Positions 49,833-58,432 of a stretch of 64,000 bases of DNA are shown one piece after another. The DNA is from Streptomyces sp. PR69 (GTDB taxonomy: Bacteria; Actinomycetota; Actinomycetes; Streptomycetales; Streptomycetaceae), in assembly GCF_026420845.1 (NCBI RefSeq), contig NZ_JAOWCB010000032.1, forward strand, positions 1 through 64,000. Reading direction: 5' to 3'. The translations under genes were made by a program, and so were the position numbers. Under the pieces are notes generated by a model. That model did no database searches and was not told the DNA's origin. It saw only the letters and a program-made list of their open reading frames with translations. The first letter of the stretch is position 1. Every line of letters starts with the position of its first letter.

Positions 49833-50261
49833 ATGTCCATCCAGAACATAGACGTCCTCTACACCGCCGTCGCCACCGCCGAGGGCGGCCGCGACGGCCG
49901 GGTGTCCTCCAACGACGGTCAGCTGGACGTCGTCGTCAACCCGCCCAAGGAGCTGGGCGGCAGCGGCGCCGGCACCAACCCGGAGCAGCTGTTCGCCGCG
50001 GGCTTCAGCGCCTGCTTCCAGGGCGCGCTCGGTGTGGTGGCCCGCCAGGAGAAGGCGGACATCTCCGGGTCCACGGTGACCGCGTCGGTCGGCATCGGCA
50101 AGAACGAGGCAGGCGGCTTCGGGCTGGAGGTCGCGCTCACCGCGTCCATCCCGAACGTCGACGCGGAGACCGCGAAGACGCTGGTGGAGAAGGCGCACCA
50201 GGTGTGCCCGTACTCCAACGCCACCCGCGGCAACATCAAGGTCGACGTCTCCGTCGCCTGA
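49833..50261 (+). CDS. ohr: Organic hydroperoxide resistance protein
   Basis: 142 residues. Both catalytic cysteines are present: ACFQGALG-type first Cys in FSACFQGAL near 61 and VCPYSNATRGN near 125, with the conserved NPEQLFAAGFSAC block and TVTASVGIG. Ohr reduces organic and fatty-acid hydroperoxides using dihydrolipoyl or thiol partners. AGGAGGAA precedes the ATG. Likely in the same regulon as the MDR gene 77 bases upstream. Confidence 0.95.
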   Translation: MSIQNIDVLYTAVATAEGGRDGRVSSNDGQLDVVVNPPKELGGSGAGTNPEQLFAAGFSACFQGALGVVARQEKADISGSTVTASVGIGKNEAGGFGLEVALTASIPNVDAETAKTLVEKAHQVCPYSNATRGNIKVDVSVA

Positions 50262-50385
50262 CGTCCCACCGGCCTGCCGGCCCAACGGGCCCGCGCCCCG
50301 CGGGGGGCGCGGGCCCCGTGCCGTCTCGGGAGGGGGAAAGACCCCCCCGGCACCGCCGAGTGCCGTATCCGCGTACCGTATCCGC

Positions 50386-51237
50386 ATGCGTGATTTCGGC
50401 GTGGGCTTCGGCTACTTGATGAAGGGCCAGCGCTGGGTCGCAGGCCGTCGCCGCTGGTTCGGCTTCGGGCTGCTGCCCGGTCTGGTGACCCTGGTGCTGT
50501 ACGCGGCCGCGCTGGTCGGCCTCGGCTACGGCGCGGACGATCTGGCGGCCTGGGCCACGCCTTTCGCCGACGGCTGGTCCTCGCCCTGGCTGGGCGTCTT
50601 CCGCGCCACGCTGACCGTGCTCGTCTTCGCCTTCGGACTGTTCCTCGCGGTGATCACCTTCACCGCGGTGACGCTGCTGGTCGGCCAGCCCTTCTACGAC
50701 TCGCTCTCCGAGCAGGTCGACCGCAGCGAGGGCGGCGAGGTCCCGACCTCCGGCCTGCCGCTCTGGAAGGAGCTGTGGATCTCCGCGCGCGACTCGGCGC
50801 GGATCCTGCTGCGGGTGGCGCTGTACGGGGTGCTGCTCTTCGCCCTCGGTTTCATCCCGGTCATCGGCCAGACGGTCATCCCCGTGCTGGGCTTCTGCGT
50901 CTCCGGCTTCTTCCTCGCGGAGGAGCTCACGGCGGTGGCGCTGGGGCGGCGCGGCATCGAGCTGAAGGAGCGTCTGGAGCTGCTGCGCGGCCGCCGGATG
51001 CTGGCGCTCGGCTTCGGGGCGCCGCTGACCCTGGCGTTTCTGATCCCGTTCGTCGCGGTGTTCCTGATGCCGGGAGCGGTCGCGGGGGCCACGCTGTTGT
51101 CCCGCGAACTGGCTCCCGGCCCGCACCCTCAGGGGCCACGGAGTGAGGCCGGCGAGAACGGCGGGGGCGACGAGGCCGACGGGGAGCCCGCCCCCGCCGC
51201 CCGGCTTACCGACGGCGGGCCGCCGGTCAGACCTTGA
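50386..51237 (+). CDS. EI24/CysZ-type membrane protein
   Basis: 283 residues with about four to six membrane segments (WFGFGLLPGLVTLVLYAAAL, TVLVFAFGLFLAVITFTAVT, VALYGVLLFALGFIPVIGQT, LAFLIPFVAVFLMPGAVAGA). The FIPVIGQTVIPVLGFCVSG and GQPFYDSLSEQV segments are the EI24/CysZ family signature; CysZ in enterobacteria is a sulfate channel, but actinobacterial members are uncharacterised. Pro/Gly-rich soluble tail. It ends 11 bases inside the convergent PIN gene. Confidence 0.85.
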   Translation: MRDFGVGFGYLMKGQRWVAGRRRWFGFGLLPGLVTLVLYAAALVGLGYGADDLAAWATPFADGWSSPWLGVFRATLTVLVFAFGLFLAVITFTAVTLLVGQPFYDSLSEQVDRSEGGEVPTSGLPLWKELWISARDSARILLRVALYGVLLFALGFIPVIGQTVIPVLGFCVSGFFLAEELTAVALGRRGIELKERLELLRGRRMLALGFGAPLTLAFLIPFVAVFLMPGAVAGATLLSRELAPGPHPQGPRSEAGENGGGDEADGEPAPAARLTDGGPPVRP

Positions 51238-51622
51238 CGGTGCGGACCCGGGATCCGCAGAGTGCCGTGATGTCATCGGGGTCCGACGTCAGCACGATGA
51301 TCGGCCCGGGGAAGCGCAGTGCGGTCGCGGAGACCATCGCATCGATGGCGTACTTGTGGCCGTGCAGCTTCGCGGAAGCCAGCAGTTTGGAGGCCTCCCG
51401 GGCGATTTCCTCGCTGACCGGTTCGATATGAATCCTGGAGACGGTCCAGTCGAACCGCGCCTGCGGAGTACGGGGGTTGCGTGCCTCGACCAGCGTGGCG
51501 GCCGAGGTGATCACGCGAGTGTCCTCCTCGTGGGCGGCCACGAGCCAGGCGGTGAGGGCGGGGTCGCGGGCCACGGCCTTGGACAGTCCCTCGCTGTCCA
51601 GCACCAGCGTGCCGCCAGCCAT
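51227..51622 (-). CDS. PIN-domain toxin (VapC-like)
   Basis: 131 residues. The acidic RNase site of PIN domains is present: Asp9 (LVLDSEG), Glu46 (TLVEARN), Asp94 (YAIDAMV) and Asp114/116 (LTSDPDD). Together with the overlapping antitoxin upstream (ATGA) this is a type II toxin-antitoxin module. Target RNA unknown (VapC toxins cut tRNA or rRNA). Confidence 0.88.
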   Translation of the reverse strand: MAGGTLVLDSEGLSKAVARDPALTAWLVAAHEEDTRVITSAATLVEARNPRTPQARFDWTVSRIHIEPVSEEIAREASKLLASAKLHGHKYAIDAMVSATALRFPGPIIVLTSDPDDITALCGSRVRTVKV

Positions 51623-51930
51623 CAGGCGGCCGCCTTCGTGTCTGCATGGCGTACGTCGTCGGCGGTCGCCGGGCTCTCGTACACGTCGGCCGCGCTGTCA
51701 GCGGCGTCGTTGCGCAGCAGCGCCCGAGCTTCCTCCACAGCCTGACGGCTCACCGGGCCGTGGTCCGCTTCAGCCTGCTCGATGAGCTCGCGCAGCCGCA
51801 TGCGCTCCATATGCCGGGCGACGGCCTCGGTGACGAAGGCGGAGAAGCCGCCTGGGCCGGTGTGCGCACGCACGGTTTCGGCCAGCTCTTCCGGCATGCT
51901 GATCGAGTACTTGCGTGTGGTTCCGCTCAT
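51622..51930 (-). CDS. Antitoxin, ribbon-helix-helix type
   Basis: 102 residues. N-terminal strand KYSISMPEELAETVRA is a ribbon-helix-helix DNA-binding motif with GGFSAFVTEAVARHM as the second helix; the acidic C-terminus (DVYESPATADDV) would wrap the toxin. The ATG lacks a strong ribosome site. Its stop overlaps the toxin start. An imperfect palindrome upstream is the likely autoregulatory site. Confidence 0.85.
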   Translation of the reverse strand: MSGTTRKYSISMPEELAETVRAHTGPGGFSAFVTEAVARHMERMRLRELIEQAEADHGPVSRQAVEEARALLRNDAADSAADVYESPATADDVRHADTKAAA

Positions 51931-51941
51931 AAAGCTCACGA

Positions 51942-51955
51942 TACCACCGGCGGTA
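51942..51955. promoter_or_regulatory. Candidate operator of the toxin-antitoxin operon
   Basis: TACCACCGGCGGTA is an almost perfect 14-bp palindrome (one symmetric mismatch pair), 11 bases upstream of the antitoxin start. Ribbon-helix-helix antitoxins bind such sites to repress their own operon. Confidence 0.45.
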
Positions 51956-52029
51956 GCATAAACGTTTCCGCTGTGCGACGGCCCACAACCCGGTTGATCA
52001 CCCGCCCCCGGCGACCAGCATCGACGCTT

Positions 52030-52275
52030 ATGACAGAAGTGTTCGCCGTCGCCCTCATCACCGTGCTCGCCGTCATCAGCCCCGGCGCCGACTTCGCCAT
52101 GGTCGTGCGCAACAGCGCCCTCCGCGGACGGTCCACCGGACTGTTCTCCGCGGCGGGCGTCGCCGCGGGCGTCCGACATCCGGCTGCGCGCCGCGATGCC
52201 CCGCTGGCAGAAGGCGCTCAACCGCGCGATTGGCTCGGTCCTCGTCGGTCTCGGCGTCTCCCTGGGCTTCGCCCG
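52030..52275 (+). pseudogene. Collapsed LysE-family exporter gene
   Basis: An intact N-terminus in one frame (MTEVFAVALITVLAVISPGA, then DFAMVVRNSALRGRSTGLFS, to about 52173) is joined to the typical C-terminal helix in another frame (MPRWQKALNRAIGSVLVGLG, VSLGFAR, 52196-52275). LysE/RhtB proteins have ~205 residues, so about 120 codons are missing and the frame is broken. It lies next to the toxin-antitoxin pair. Confidence 0.75.
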
Positions 52276-52300
52276 CCAGGCGGGGCAGCGGGCCGCGTTC

Positions 52301-53575
52301 TCAGGAGTCCGCCGCCACCGTGATGATCGACCGGACCTGGGCGATGATGTCCAGCCGGTTGCGTACGAAGTCGGGGTCGGTGATCTCCGTGGTGTTGCCG
52401 GCCCCGAACTCCAGCACCGGCGTGTGCACATGGCCGCCGGGCATGCCCAGGCCCAGCCGGTCCCGCAGCAGGGTGGCGCGGTAGGCGATCTCGTTGGAGA
52501 GATAGTCGCCCCCGCCCCCGCTGCGCGCCGTGGAGCCGGGCGTGGGGCCGCCGGGGCGGACGACCTCGGCGGCGCCGCCCGCCGGGATCTCGGTCACCGT
52601 CGTGTTGTCGTACACGGGGAAACGGCCGGTCGAGGCGGCGGTGATCTTCTCGTACGGGAGGGTGGTCGCCGTCCACTGCGGCTGGGAGGCCGGGTCGGCG
52701 ACCGGGACCGTGCCCGTGGACGAGAGGTTCTCGTTGTCCGGGAAGCCGCCCCGCCACGCGCCGTTGAAACGCTCGATGTCGAAGCGGCCCACCCGGCCCT
52801 GGCTCACCGTGGTGAACATATCCGCCTGCGGCAGCCGCCCGCGAAGGGTGCGCTCCACCTCGCCGTCCGCGAAGTCCCGCCAGCGCACCGGGAAGACCGC
52901 GGTCTCGACGCGGGCCCACCCGCCGGCCGTACGGATCCAGGCGCCGTCCAGGGCCAGGGCCGCCGCGCCCGACGGGTTGCTGATCCGGATGTCGCGGTCC
53001 AGCGTGAACGGGTCAAAGCCCGTCAGCACGATCCGCTGAAAGCCCTTGCCCCGCGGGAAGTCCATCGAGTCCTGCCCGCGCGAGGAGGTCTCCAGCCGGT
53101 CCAGCAGCCGTGCCCGCGCGCGGTCGGAGAGCGGGAACGCCGGTTTCCAGGCGCGCAGTTCCCGCGTCATGGACAGCCGCGCCCAGTACAGCGGACGGTC
53201 GTCGTCGCGGCTCAGGTCCCCGTGCGCCGGGCCCCTGCCGCGGGCGCGGTCGACCGCCCGGTCCCACAGCCGCGCCCCGTGCCGGGCCGCGGCCCGCTCG
53301 GCCTCCCGGTATGAGCCGGCCCGCCGCAGGGCCCGGGCGAAGTCACGCCCTGCCGTGTCGAACCCGCTGCGCCGGAGGATCTCCTGTGGCACGGCGCGCT
53401 CCAGCCGCTGCTCCTCGACGGTCGCCGGGGCGGGGCCGTCGCCCGCGGGTCCCGCCGCCGGGGGAGCGGCGAGTGCGGTGGGCGGGGAGAAGGCGACGGC
53501 CAGGGAGGTGAGCAGGACGAGCGCGGCGGCGGTACGGCGGCGGGGGCGTATCCGGGGTGCGGGAGTGCGTGACAC
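52301..53575 (-). CDS. Secreted pyroglutamyl-peptidase-like protein lacking the catalytic Cys
   Basis: 424 residues. Signal peptide (RTAAALVLLTSLAVAF ... ALAA) at 13-36. The C-terminal ~270 residues follow the C15 pyroglutamyl-peptidase fold: ILVTGF-like IVLTGFDPF near 184, ISNPSGAAALALDG, VFPVRW, and YLSNEIAYRATLL near 365. In active enzymes that last motif is (Y)(V/L)CN with Cys as nucleophile; here it is YLSN, with Ser, and the protein contains no cysteine at all. It may act as a serine-type enzyme or be non-catalytic. Extended N-terminal region is of unknown function. GTG start. Confidence 0.8.
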   Translation of the reverse strand: MSRTPAPRIRPRRRTAAALVLLTSLAVAFSPPTALAAPPAAGPAGDGPAPATVEEQRLERAVPQEILRRSGFDTAGRDFARALRRAGSYREAERAAARHGARLWDRAVDRARGRGPAHGDLSRDDDRPLYWARLSMTRELRAWKPAFPLSDRARARLLDRLETSSRGQDSMDFPRGKGFQRIVLTGFDPFTLDRDIRISNPSGAAALALDGAWIRTAGGWARVETAVFPVRWRDFADGEVERTLRGRLPQADMFTTVSQGRVGRFDIERFNGAWRGGFPDNENLSSTGTVPVADPASQPQWTATTLPYEKITAASTGRFPVYDNTTVTEIPAGGAAEVVRPGGPTPGSTARSGGGGDYLSNEIAYRATLLRDRLGLGMPGGHVHTPVLEFGAGNTTEITDPDFVRNRLDIIAQVRSIITVAADS

Positions 53576-53742
53576 GGGAGTCGGTCCTTCCGTCGGCGGG
53601 TCGCCACAAGGGCGGTCGTGCGTGCCGGGAAGTATTCATGCCGGTCACAACTCCCGCTACGGGGTGTCCAAAAGACCACACCCGCCCCACAGGACATGGC
53701 CGGTATCCATGTCCTGCCACGCCCCTTGCGGGCCCTCGCCTT

Positions 53743-53796
53743 GGACGCCCTGGTCCGGATGCCCGGTCCGGACGCCCTGGTCCGGATGCCCGCTCC
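53743..53796. repeat. 27-base tandem repeat
   Basis: Two copies of GGACGCCCTGGTCCGGATGC plus CCG(G/C)TCC, differing at one base, in the 236-base gap between the pyroglutamyl-peptidase-like and SGNH genes. Confidence 0.85.
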
Positions 53797-53811
53797 GGGC
53801 GTCCGTTCCCG

Positions 53812-54861
53812 TCACGCGGGCGGCTCCGCCGCGGTGACGCGCCGATAGGCGATCTCCGCCAGCCGCTGCTGCCCGTCCCTGCTGGGGTGGAACAGATCCC
53901 AGCGGCTGAGCTGCTCGCGCGTGAAGTGGAACCCGAAGACCGCGCCGCCGTCATAGCGGCAGCGCCGGTCCCGGGCGCAGACGTCCTTCAGCGCGGCGTT
54001 GTAGTCGACCACCCGCTGCCGGACCGCCGCCCTGCGCTGCCGCGCCTCTGGCCCGTCGTCCTCGGCGTCGGCGAGCATCGAGGCGCACACGCCCAGCTTC
54101 CACACCTGCCGGCCCAGCGGATGGCCGCGCCCGGTCGACCAGAGGCGTTTGAGGTCCGGCACGCTCGCCACGTACACCTGGGACTTCGGCGAGGCGCGCC
54201 GCAGCGCCGCCAGCGCCTTCTCGAAGGAGCTGCGGAACTCCGCGACCGGCGTCATCTGCTCCGCCGTCGCCCGGCAGGCGTCGTTCGCGCCCGCCAGCAC
54301 GGTCACAAGATCCGGCTTCTTCTCGGCCGCCCGCGTCATCTGCCCGGCCAGATCGCCGGCAGTCGCTCCGGAGCGGGCGAAGTTCCAGCTCCGCTCGGCC
54401 GCGCCCGCCGGACCGAGGAGCTGTACCGCCAGTGAGCGCACGGAGGCGTCCGTGCCGGTCGCCCAGGAGACTTCCGGGCAGTCGGCGAGCACCCCGCAGG
54501 CGTCGAAGCCACGGGTGATCGAATCGCCGACGGCGGCGATCGAGTCGGGGCTGCGGTCCCAGACCGGGGTCGGACTGGGGGAGGGGCGCGCGCTCTGGGC
54601 CGTACGGCGTGACCCGTCGGGGCCGTCCGACGCCGCGTCACATCCTGTGACCGCGCCCAGGGAGAGGAGCAGACCAGCGAGGGCGGCTGCCACGGTGGCG
54701 GACCCGGCTCCTCTAGAAGGCCCGGCTCCGGAAGGCCCGGTGGCTCCGGCAGACCCGGCTGCTCTGGAGGAGCCCGCCGCCCCGGAGGCCGCCGCCCCGG
54801 AGGCCGTCGCTTCGGAAAGGTCCGCCGTGCGCACGCCTCGTCGGCGCTTCCGCACTCCCAT
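53812..54861 (-). CDS. SGNH/GDSL-family hydrolase, exported
   Basis: 349 residues from the start with GGGGAGA upstream. Long Ala/Gly/Ser-rich N-terminus and a hydrophobic segment ending in AVTGCDA (lipobox-like Cys), so probably a lipoprotein. Catalytic blocks: AAVGDSITRG (nucleophile Ser), FARSGATAGDL (Gly), LAGANDAC (Asn), and WDLFHPSRDG (Asp-His). Likely an esterase or lipase acting on envelope or environmental esters. The first ~60 residues are a tandem low-complexity ASGAAASGAAG / GATGPSGAG stretch. Confidence 0.88.
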   Translation of the reverse strand: MGVRKRRRGVRTADLSEATASGAAASGAAGSSRAAGSAGATGPSGAGPSRGAGSATVAAALAGLLLSLGAVTGCDAASDGPDGSRRTAQSARPSPSPTPVWDRSPDSIAAVGDSITRGFDACGVLADCPEVSWATGTDASVRSLAVQLLGPAGAAERSWNFARSGATAGDLAGQMTRAAEKKPDLVTVLAGANDACRATAEQMTPVAEFRSSFEKALAALRRASPKSQVYVASVPDLKRLWSTGRGHPLGRQVWKLGVCASMLADAEDDGPEARQRRAAVRQRVVDYNAALKDVCARDRRCRYDGGAVFGFHFTREQLSRWDLFHPSRDGQQRLAEIAYRRVTAAEPPA

Positions 54862-55155
54862 GTCCGTCTCCCCGTCCCCTCTGCCCCTCTGCGTCATCGC
54901 CGGTCATCGCACGGCGGGCGCAAGACGTCCTGGCGGGTGAAAGCTTCGTGCGTACGGCCCCGGGACCGACAGTACGTCACCTCCGGGCCACCGCCGCACG
55001 GTAGCTTTTTCCCGTCGACCCAGAGGCGCGCCTCGCCCACCGGCTCCGGTAAATTACATCACGTCACAAGCTGTCCCTTTTGTGGAGATTAACTCCCGAT
55101 GCTGTTTACTGAGGCCACTGGGGAAGGTGATCCTCGTCCCACACTGGAGGTCCCG

Positions 55156-55650
55156 GTGACGACACGTGGCGTTCTGTACGTTCACTCCGCACCGCGCGCG
55201 CTGTGCCCGCACGTCGAATGGGCCGTCGCGGGCGTGCTGGGCGTACGGGTGCAGCTCGACTGGATCCGCCAGCCCGCCGCCCCCGGCACCTGGAGAGCGG
55301 AGTTCTCCTGGCAGGGCGAAGCGGGCACGGCCTCCAAGCTCGCCTCCGCGCTGCGCGGCTGGCATCTGCTCCGCTTCGAGGTGACCGCGGAACCCTCCCC
55401 CACCGCGGAGGGCGAGCGCTACAGCGCCACCCCCGACCTCGGCATCTTCCACGCGGTCACCGGCATCCACGGCGACATCCTCGTCCCGGAGGACCGGCTG
55501 CGCGCCGCCCTCTCCCGCTCCGCGCAGGGCGAGGGCGACCTTGCGGCGGAGATCGCCAGGCTGCTGGGCAAGCCCTGGGACGACGAGCTGGAGCCCTTCC
55601 GGTACGCGGGCGAGGGCGCGCCCGTCCGCTGGCTCCACCAGGTCGTCTGA
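55156..55650 (+). CDS. DUF3145 protein
   Basis: 164 residues. Begins TTRGVLYVHSAPRALCPHVE and continues WAVAGVLGVRVQLDW, the fixed start of DUF3145 in actinobacteria; that and GGAGG five bases before the GTG at 55156 set the start, not the frame from 55099. Soluble; function unknown. Convergent with fabF and separated from it by a strong terminator. The 54862-55155 region before it is AT-richer than average, with TAAATTACATC near 55051, and probably holds its promoter. Confidence 0.9.
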   Translation: MTTRGVLYVHSAPRALCPHVEWAVAGVLGVRVQLDWIRQPAAPGTWRAEFSWQGEAGTASKLASALRGWHLLRFEVTAEPSPTAEGERYSATPDLGIFHAVTGIHGDILVPEDRLRAALSRSAQGEGDLAAEIARLLGKPWDDELEPFRYAGEGAPVRWLHQVV

Positions 55651-55672
55651 AGCCAGGCCGTCCGAAGACGAA

Positions 55673-55706
55673 CGGGCCCGCACCAGGGTTTCCTGGTGCG
55701 GGCCCG
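55673..55706. terminator. Bidirectional terminator between DUF3145 and fabF
   Basis: Perfect 15-bp stem CGGGCCCGCACCAGG with its complement, four-base loop GTTT, between two convergent genes. Confidence 0.9.
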
Positions 55707-55734
55707 GCTCTTGGCTGCGGGGCCGTCCGCCGGA

Positions 55735-56997
55735 TCAGACCGTGCGGAACGCGAGGACCACGTTGTGGCCGCCGAAGCCGAAGGAGTTGTTGATCGCGGC
55801 GACCGTGCCCTCGGGCAGCGCCCGCGGCTCGCCGCGCACGATGTCCGCGTCGACCGCCTCGTCGAGGTCGTCGACGTTGATGGTCGGCGGGGCCGTGCGG
55901 TGGTGCAGGGCCAGGACCGTCGCGACGGTCTCGATGCCGCCCGCGCCGCCCAGCAGATGGCCCGTCATCGACTTGGTGGCGGACACCGCGACATGGTCGA
56001 GATCCTCGCCCAGGACCTTGCGCAGCGCCTTGATCTCCGCGACGTCGCCCTGCGGAGTGGAGGTGGCGTGCGCGTTGAGGTGCACCACCTCGGAGGCCTT
56101 GAGATCGGTCGAGTCGAGCAGGTTCTGCAGCGCGGCGGCGATGCCGCGGCCGGTCGGCTCGGGCTGGGCGATGTGGTGGCTGTCCGCGGACAGGCCCTGG
56201 CCCAGCGCCTCGCAGTAGACCTTCGCGCCGCGCTTGGCGGCGTGCTCGGCCGACTCCAGGATGACGACGCCCGCGCCCTCGCCGAGGACGAAGCCGTCGC
56301 GGGCCGTGTCATACGGGCGGGAGGCCTTCTCGGGCTCGTCGTTGTTCTTGGACATCGCCATCATGTTGGCGAACGCGGCGACCGGCAGCGGGTGGATGGC
56401 TGCCTCGGTGCCGCCCGCGACGACCACGTCGGCGCGGCCGGTGCGGATCATCTCCACCGCGTAGCCGATGGCCTCGGCGCCGGAGGCGCAGGCCGAGACC
56501 GGGGTGTGCACACCGGCTTGGGCGTTGACTTCCAGGCCCACATTGGCCGAGGGGCTGTTCGGCATCAGCATGGGGACGGTGTGCGGGGAGACCCGGCGGG
56601 CGCCCTTCTCCTTCAGCACGTCGTACTGGTCGAGCAGGGTGGTCACACCGCCGATGCCGGAGGCGATGACCGTGCCGAGCCGCTCGGGGGCGACGGACTC
56701 ATCCTCACCGGCGGCGGCCGTGAAACCGGCGTCCGCCCAGGCCTCACGGGCCGCGATCAGCGCGAACTGAGCCGAGCGGTCCAGCTTGCGCGCCACGGGG
56801 CGCGGCAGGACCTCGCCCGGGTCGACGGCCGCCGAGGCGGCGATGCGGACCGGCAGATCGGCGAAGCGCTCGCCCTCCAGGGGCGTCACTCCGGACCGGC
56901 CGGCGAGAAGGCCTTCCCAGGTCGATGCGCTGTCGCCACCCAGCGGTGTGGTTGCGCCGATACCGGTGACGACCACGGTGCGATTGGTCGAGCTCAC
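55735..56997 (-). CDS. fabF: Beta-ketoacyl-ACP synthase II
   Basis: 420 residues, thiolase fold. Catalytic Cys-His-His: SACASGAEA, NAHATSTPQGD and KSMTGHLLGGAG. Starts MSSTNRTVVVTGIGATTPLG, the normal KAS II N-terminus. Extends acyl-ACP by decarboxylative condensation with malonyl-ACP. Last gene of the fabD-fabH-acpP-fabF operon, as in other streptomycetes. Confidence 0.97.
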   Translation of the reverse strand: MSSTNRTVVVTGIGATTPLGGDSASTWEGLLAGRSGVTPLEGERFADLPVRIAASAAVDPGEVLPRPVARKLDRSAQFALIAAREAWADAGFTAAAGEDESVAPERLGTVIASGIGGVTTLLDQYDVLKEKGARRVSPHTVPMLMPNSPSANVGLEVNAQAGVHTPVSACASGAEAIGYAVEMIRTGRADVVVAGGTEAAIHPLPVAAFANMMAMSKNNDEPEKASRPYDTARDGFVLGEGAGVVILESAEHAAKRGAKVYCEALGQGLSADSHHIAQPEPTGRGIAAALQNLLDSTDLKASEVVHLNAHATSTPQGDVAEIKALRKVLGEDLDHVAVSATKSMTGHLLGGAGGIETVATVLALHHRTAPPTINVDDLDEAVDADIVRGEPRALPEGTVAAINNSFGFGGHNVVLAFRTV

Positions 56998-57075
56998 AGG
57001 AATTCTTTCTCCACGTGTAGAGGGTGCTGAATTGTCACGGCGCCACCGCCGGGTGGCGACAAACGCATATCAGGT

Positions 57076-57324
57076 TCAGCTCTGGTGATCGAGGATGTAC
57101 TTCGTGGCGTCGCCGACGGTCTTGAGGTTCTTGACGTCGTCGTCCGGGATCTTCACGTCGAAGCGCTCCTCGGCGGCGACGACGACCTCGACCATGGACA
57201 GCGAGTCGACGTCCAGGTCGTCGGTGAAGGACTTGTCGAGCTGGACGTCCTCGACCGGAATGCCAGCGATCTCGTTGACGATCTCGGCGAGACCGGCGAC
57301 GATCTCTTCCTGAGTGGCGGCCAT
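57076..57324 (-). CDS. acpP: Acyl carrier protein
   Basis: 82 residues, acidic. Phosphopantetheine attachment serine in DLDVDSLSMVEVV near residue 41. Carries the growing fatty acid. Between fabH and fabF, ribosome site GAAGGAG upstream. Confidence 0.98.
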   Translation of the reverse strand: MAATQEEIVAGLAEIVNEIAGIPVEDVQLDKSFTDDLDVDSLSMVEVVVAAEERFDVKIPDDDVKNLKTVGDATKYILDHQS

Positions 57325-57382
57325 GTGGCGCTCCTTCTATCTGTTAACAGAGGGTGTGGTGCTTGGGAAGATCCGCAAGCGC

Positions 57383-58414
57383 CTAGGGGAGGGTAACGAC
57401 CGTCGCGGCGTAGACGAGCCCCGCCCCGAAGCCGATGACGAGCGCGGTGTCCCCGCTCTTCGCCTGACCGGTCGCCAGAAGCCGCTCCATCGCGAGCGGA
57501 ATCGAGGCGGCCGAGGTGTTGCCGGTGGTCTCCACATCACGGGCGACCGTGACATGCTCCGGCAGTTTCAGAGTCTTCACCATCGAGTCGATGATCCGCA
57601 TATTGGCCTGGTGCGGGATGAAGACGTCCAGGTCGGCGGCCGTGATGCCGGCCGCGTCCAGCGCCTGCTGGGCCACCTTCGCCATCTCGAAGACGGCCCA
57701 GCGGAACACCGCCTGGCCCTCCTGGGTGATGGCGGGGAACTTGACCTCGCCCCGCTCGTTGAGCGGCAGCCGGGAGACATCGCCGACGCGGAACTCGTTC
57801 CATGGCACGGTCTGCTTGATCGTCTCGGCCTTGTCGCCCTCGGAACCCCAGACCGTGGGGCCGATATGCGGCTCCTCGGAGGGGCCCACCACGACCGCGC
57901 CCGCGCCGTCGCCGAACAGGAAGGCCGTGGCCCGGTCCTCCAGATCGGTCAGATCGCTCAGCCGCTCCACGCCGATGACCAGCACATGCTGCGCCGAACC
58001 CTCGACGATCAGGCCCTTGGCGAGGGTGAGGCCGTAGCCGAAGCCGGCGCAGCCGGCGGAGATGTCGAACGCGGCGGGCTTGCCCGCGCCGAGCTTGTCG
58101 GCGATCTCGGTGGCCACGGCCGGGGTCTGCCTGAAGTGCGAGACGGTGGAGACGATCACCGCGTCGATGTGCTGCGGGGTCAGCCCCGCATCGGCGATGG
58201 CCTTGCCCGAAGCCTCCAGGGACATGGCGGCGACGGTCTCCTCGTCGGAGGCCCAGTGGCGGGTGGCGATGCCGGAGCGCGAGCGGATCCACTCGTCGGA
58301 CGAGTCGATCGTCTCGAGGATCACCTCGTTGGGCACGACCCGCGTGGGACGGTAGCCGCCGACGCCCATGATGCGCGCGTACGGCGCTCCCTTGGCGGGT
58401 TTGATCTTCGACAT
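57383..58414 (-). CDS. fabH: Beta-ketoacyl-ACP synthase III
   Basis: 343 residues. Catalytic triad: Cys in DISAGCAGFGYG, His in IPHQANMRI, Asn in TTGNTSAASIP. Initiates fatty-acid synthesis from acetyl- or branched acyl-CoA and malonyl-ACP; streptomycete enzymes favour branched primers. Starts MSKIKPAKGAPYARIMGVGG. In the fab operon after fabD (18-base gap). Confidence 0.97.
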   Translation of the reverse strand: MSKIKPAKGAPYARIMGVGGYRPTRVVPNEVILETIDSSDEWIRSRSGIATRHWASDEETVAAMSLEASGKAIADAGLTPQHIDAVIVSTVSHFRQTPAVATEIADKLGAGKPAAFDISAGCAGFGYGLTLAKGLIVEGSAQHVLVIGVERLSDLTDLEDRATAFLFGDGAGAVVVGPSEEPHIGPTVWGSEGDKAETIKQTVPWNEFRVGDVSRLPLNERGEVKFPAITQEGQAVFRWAVFEMAKVAQQALDAAGITAADLDVFIPHQANMRIIDSMVKTLKLPEHVTVARDVETTGNTSAASIPLAMERLLATGQAKSGDTALVIGFGAGLVYAATVVTLP

Positions 58415-58432
58415 GCTCTACGGCTCCTTGTC

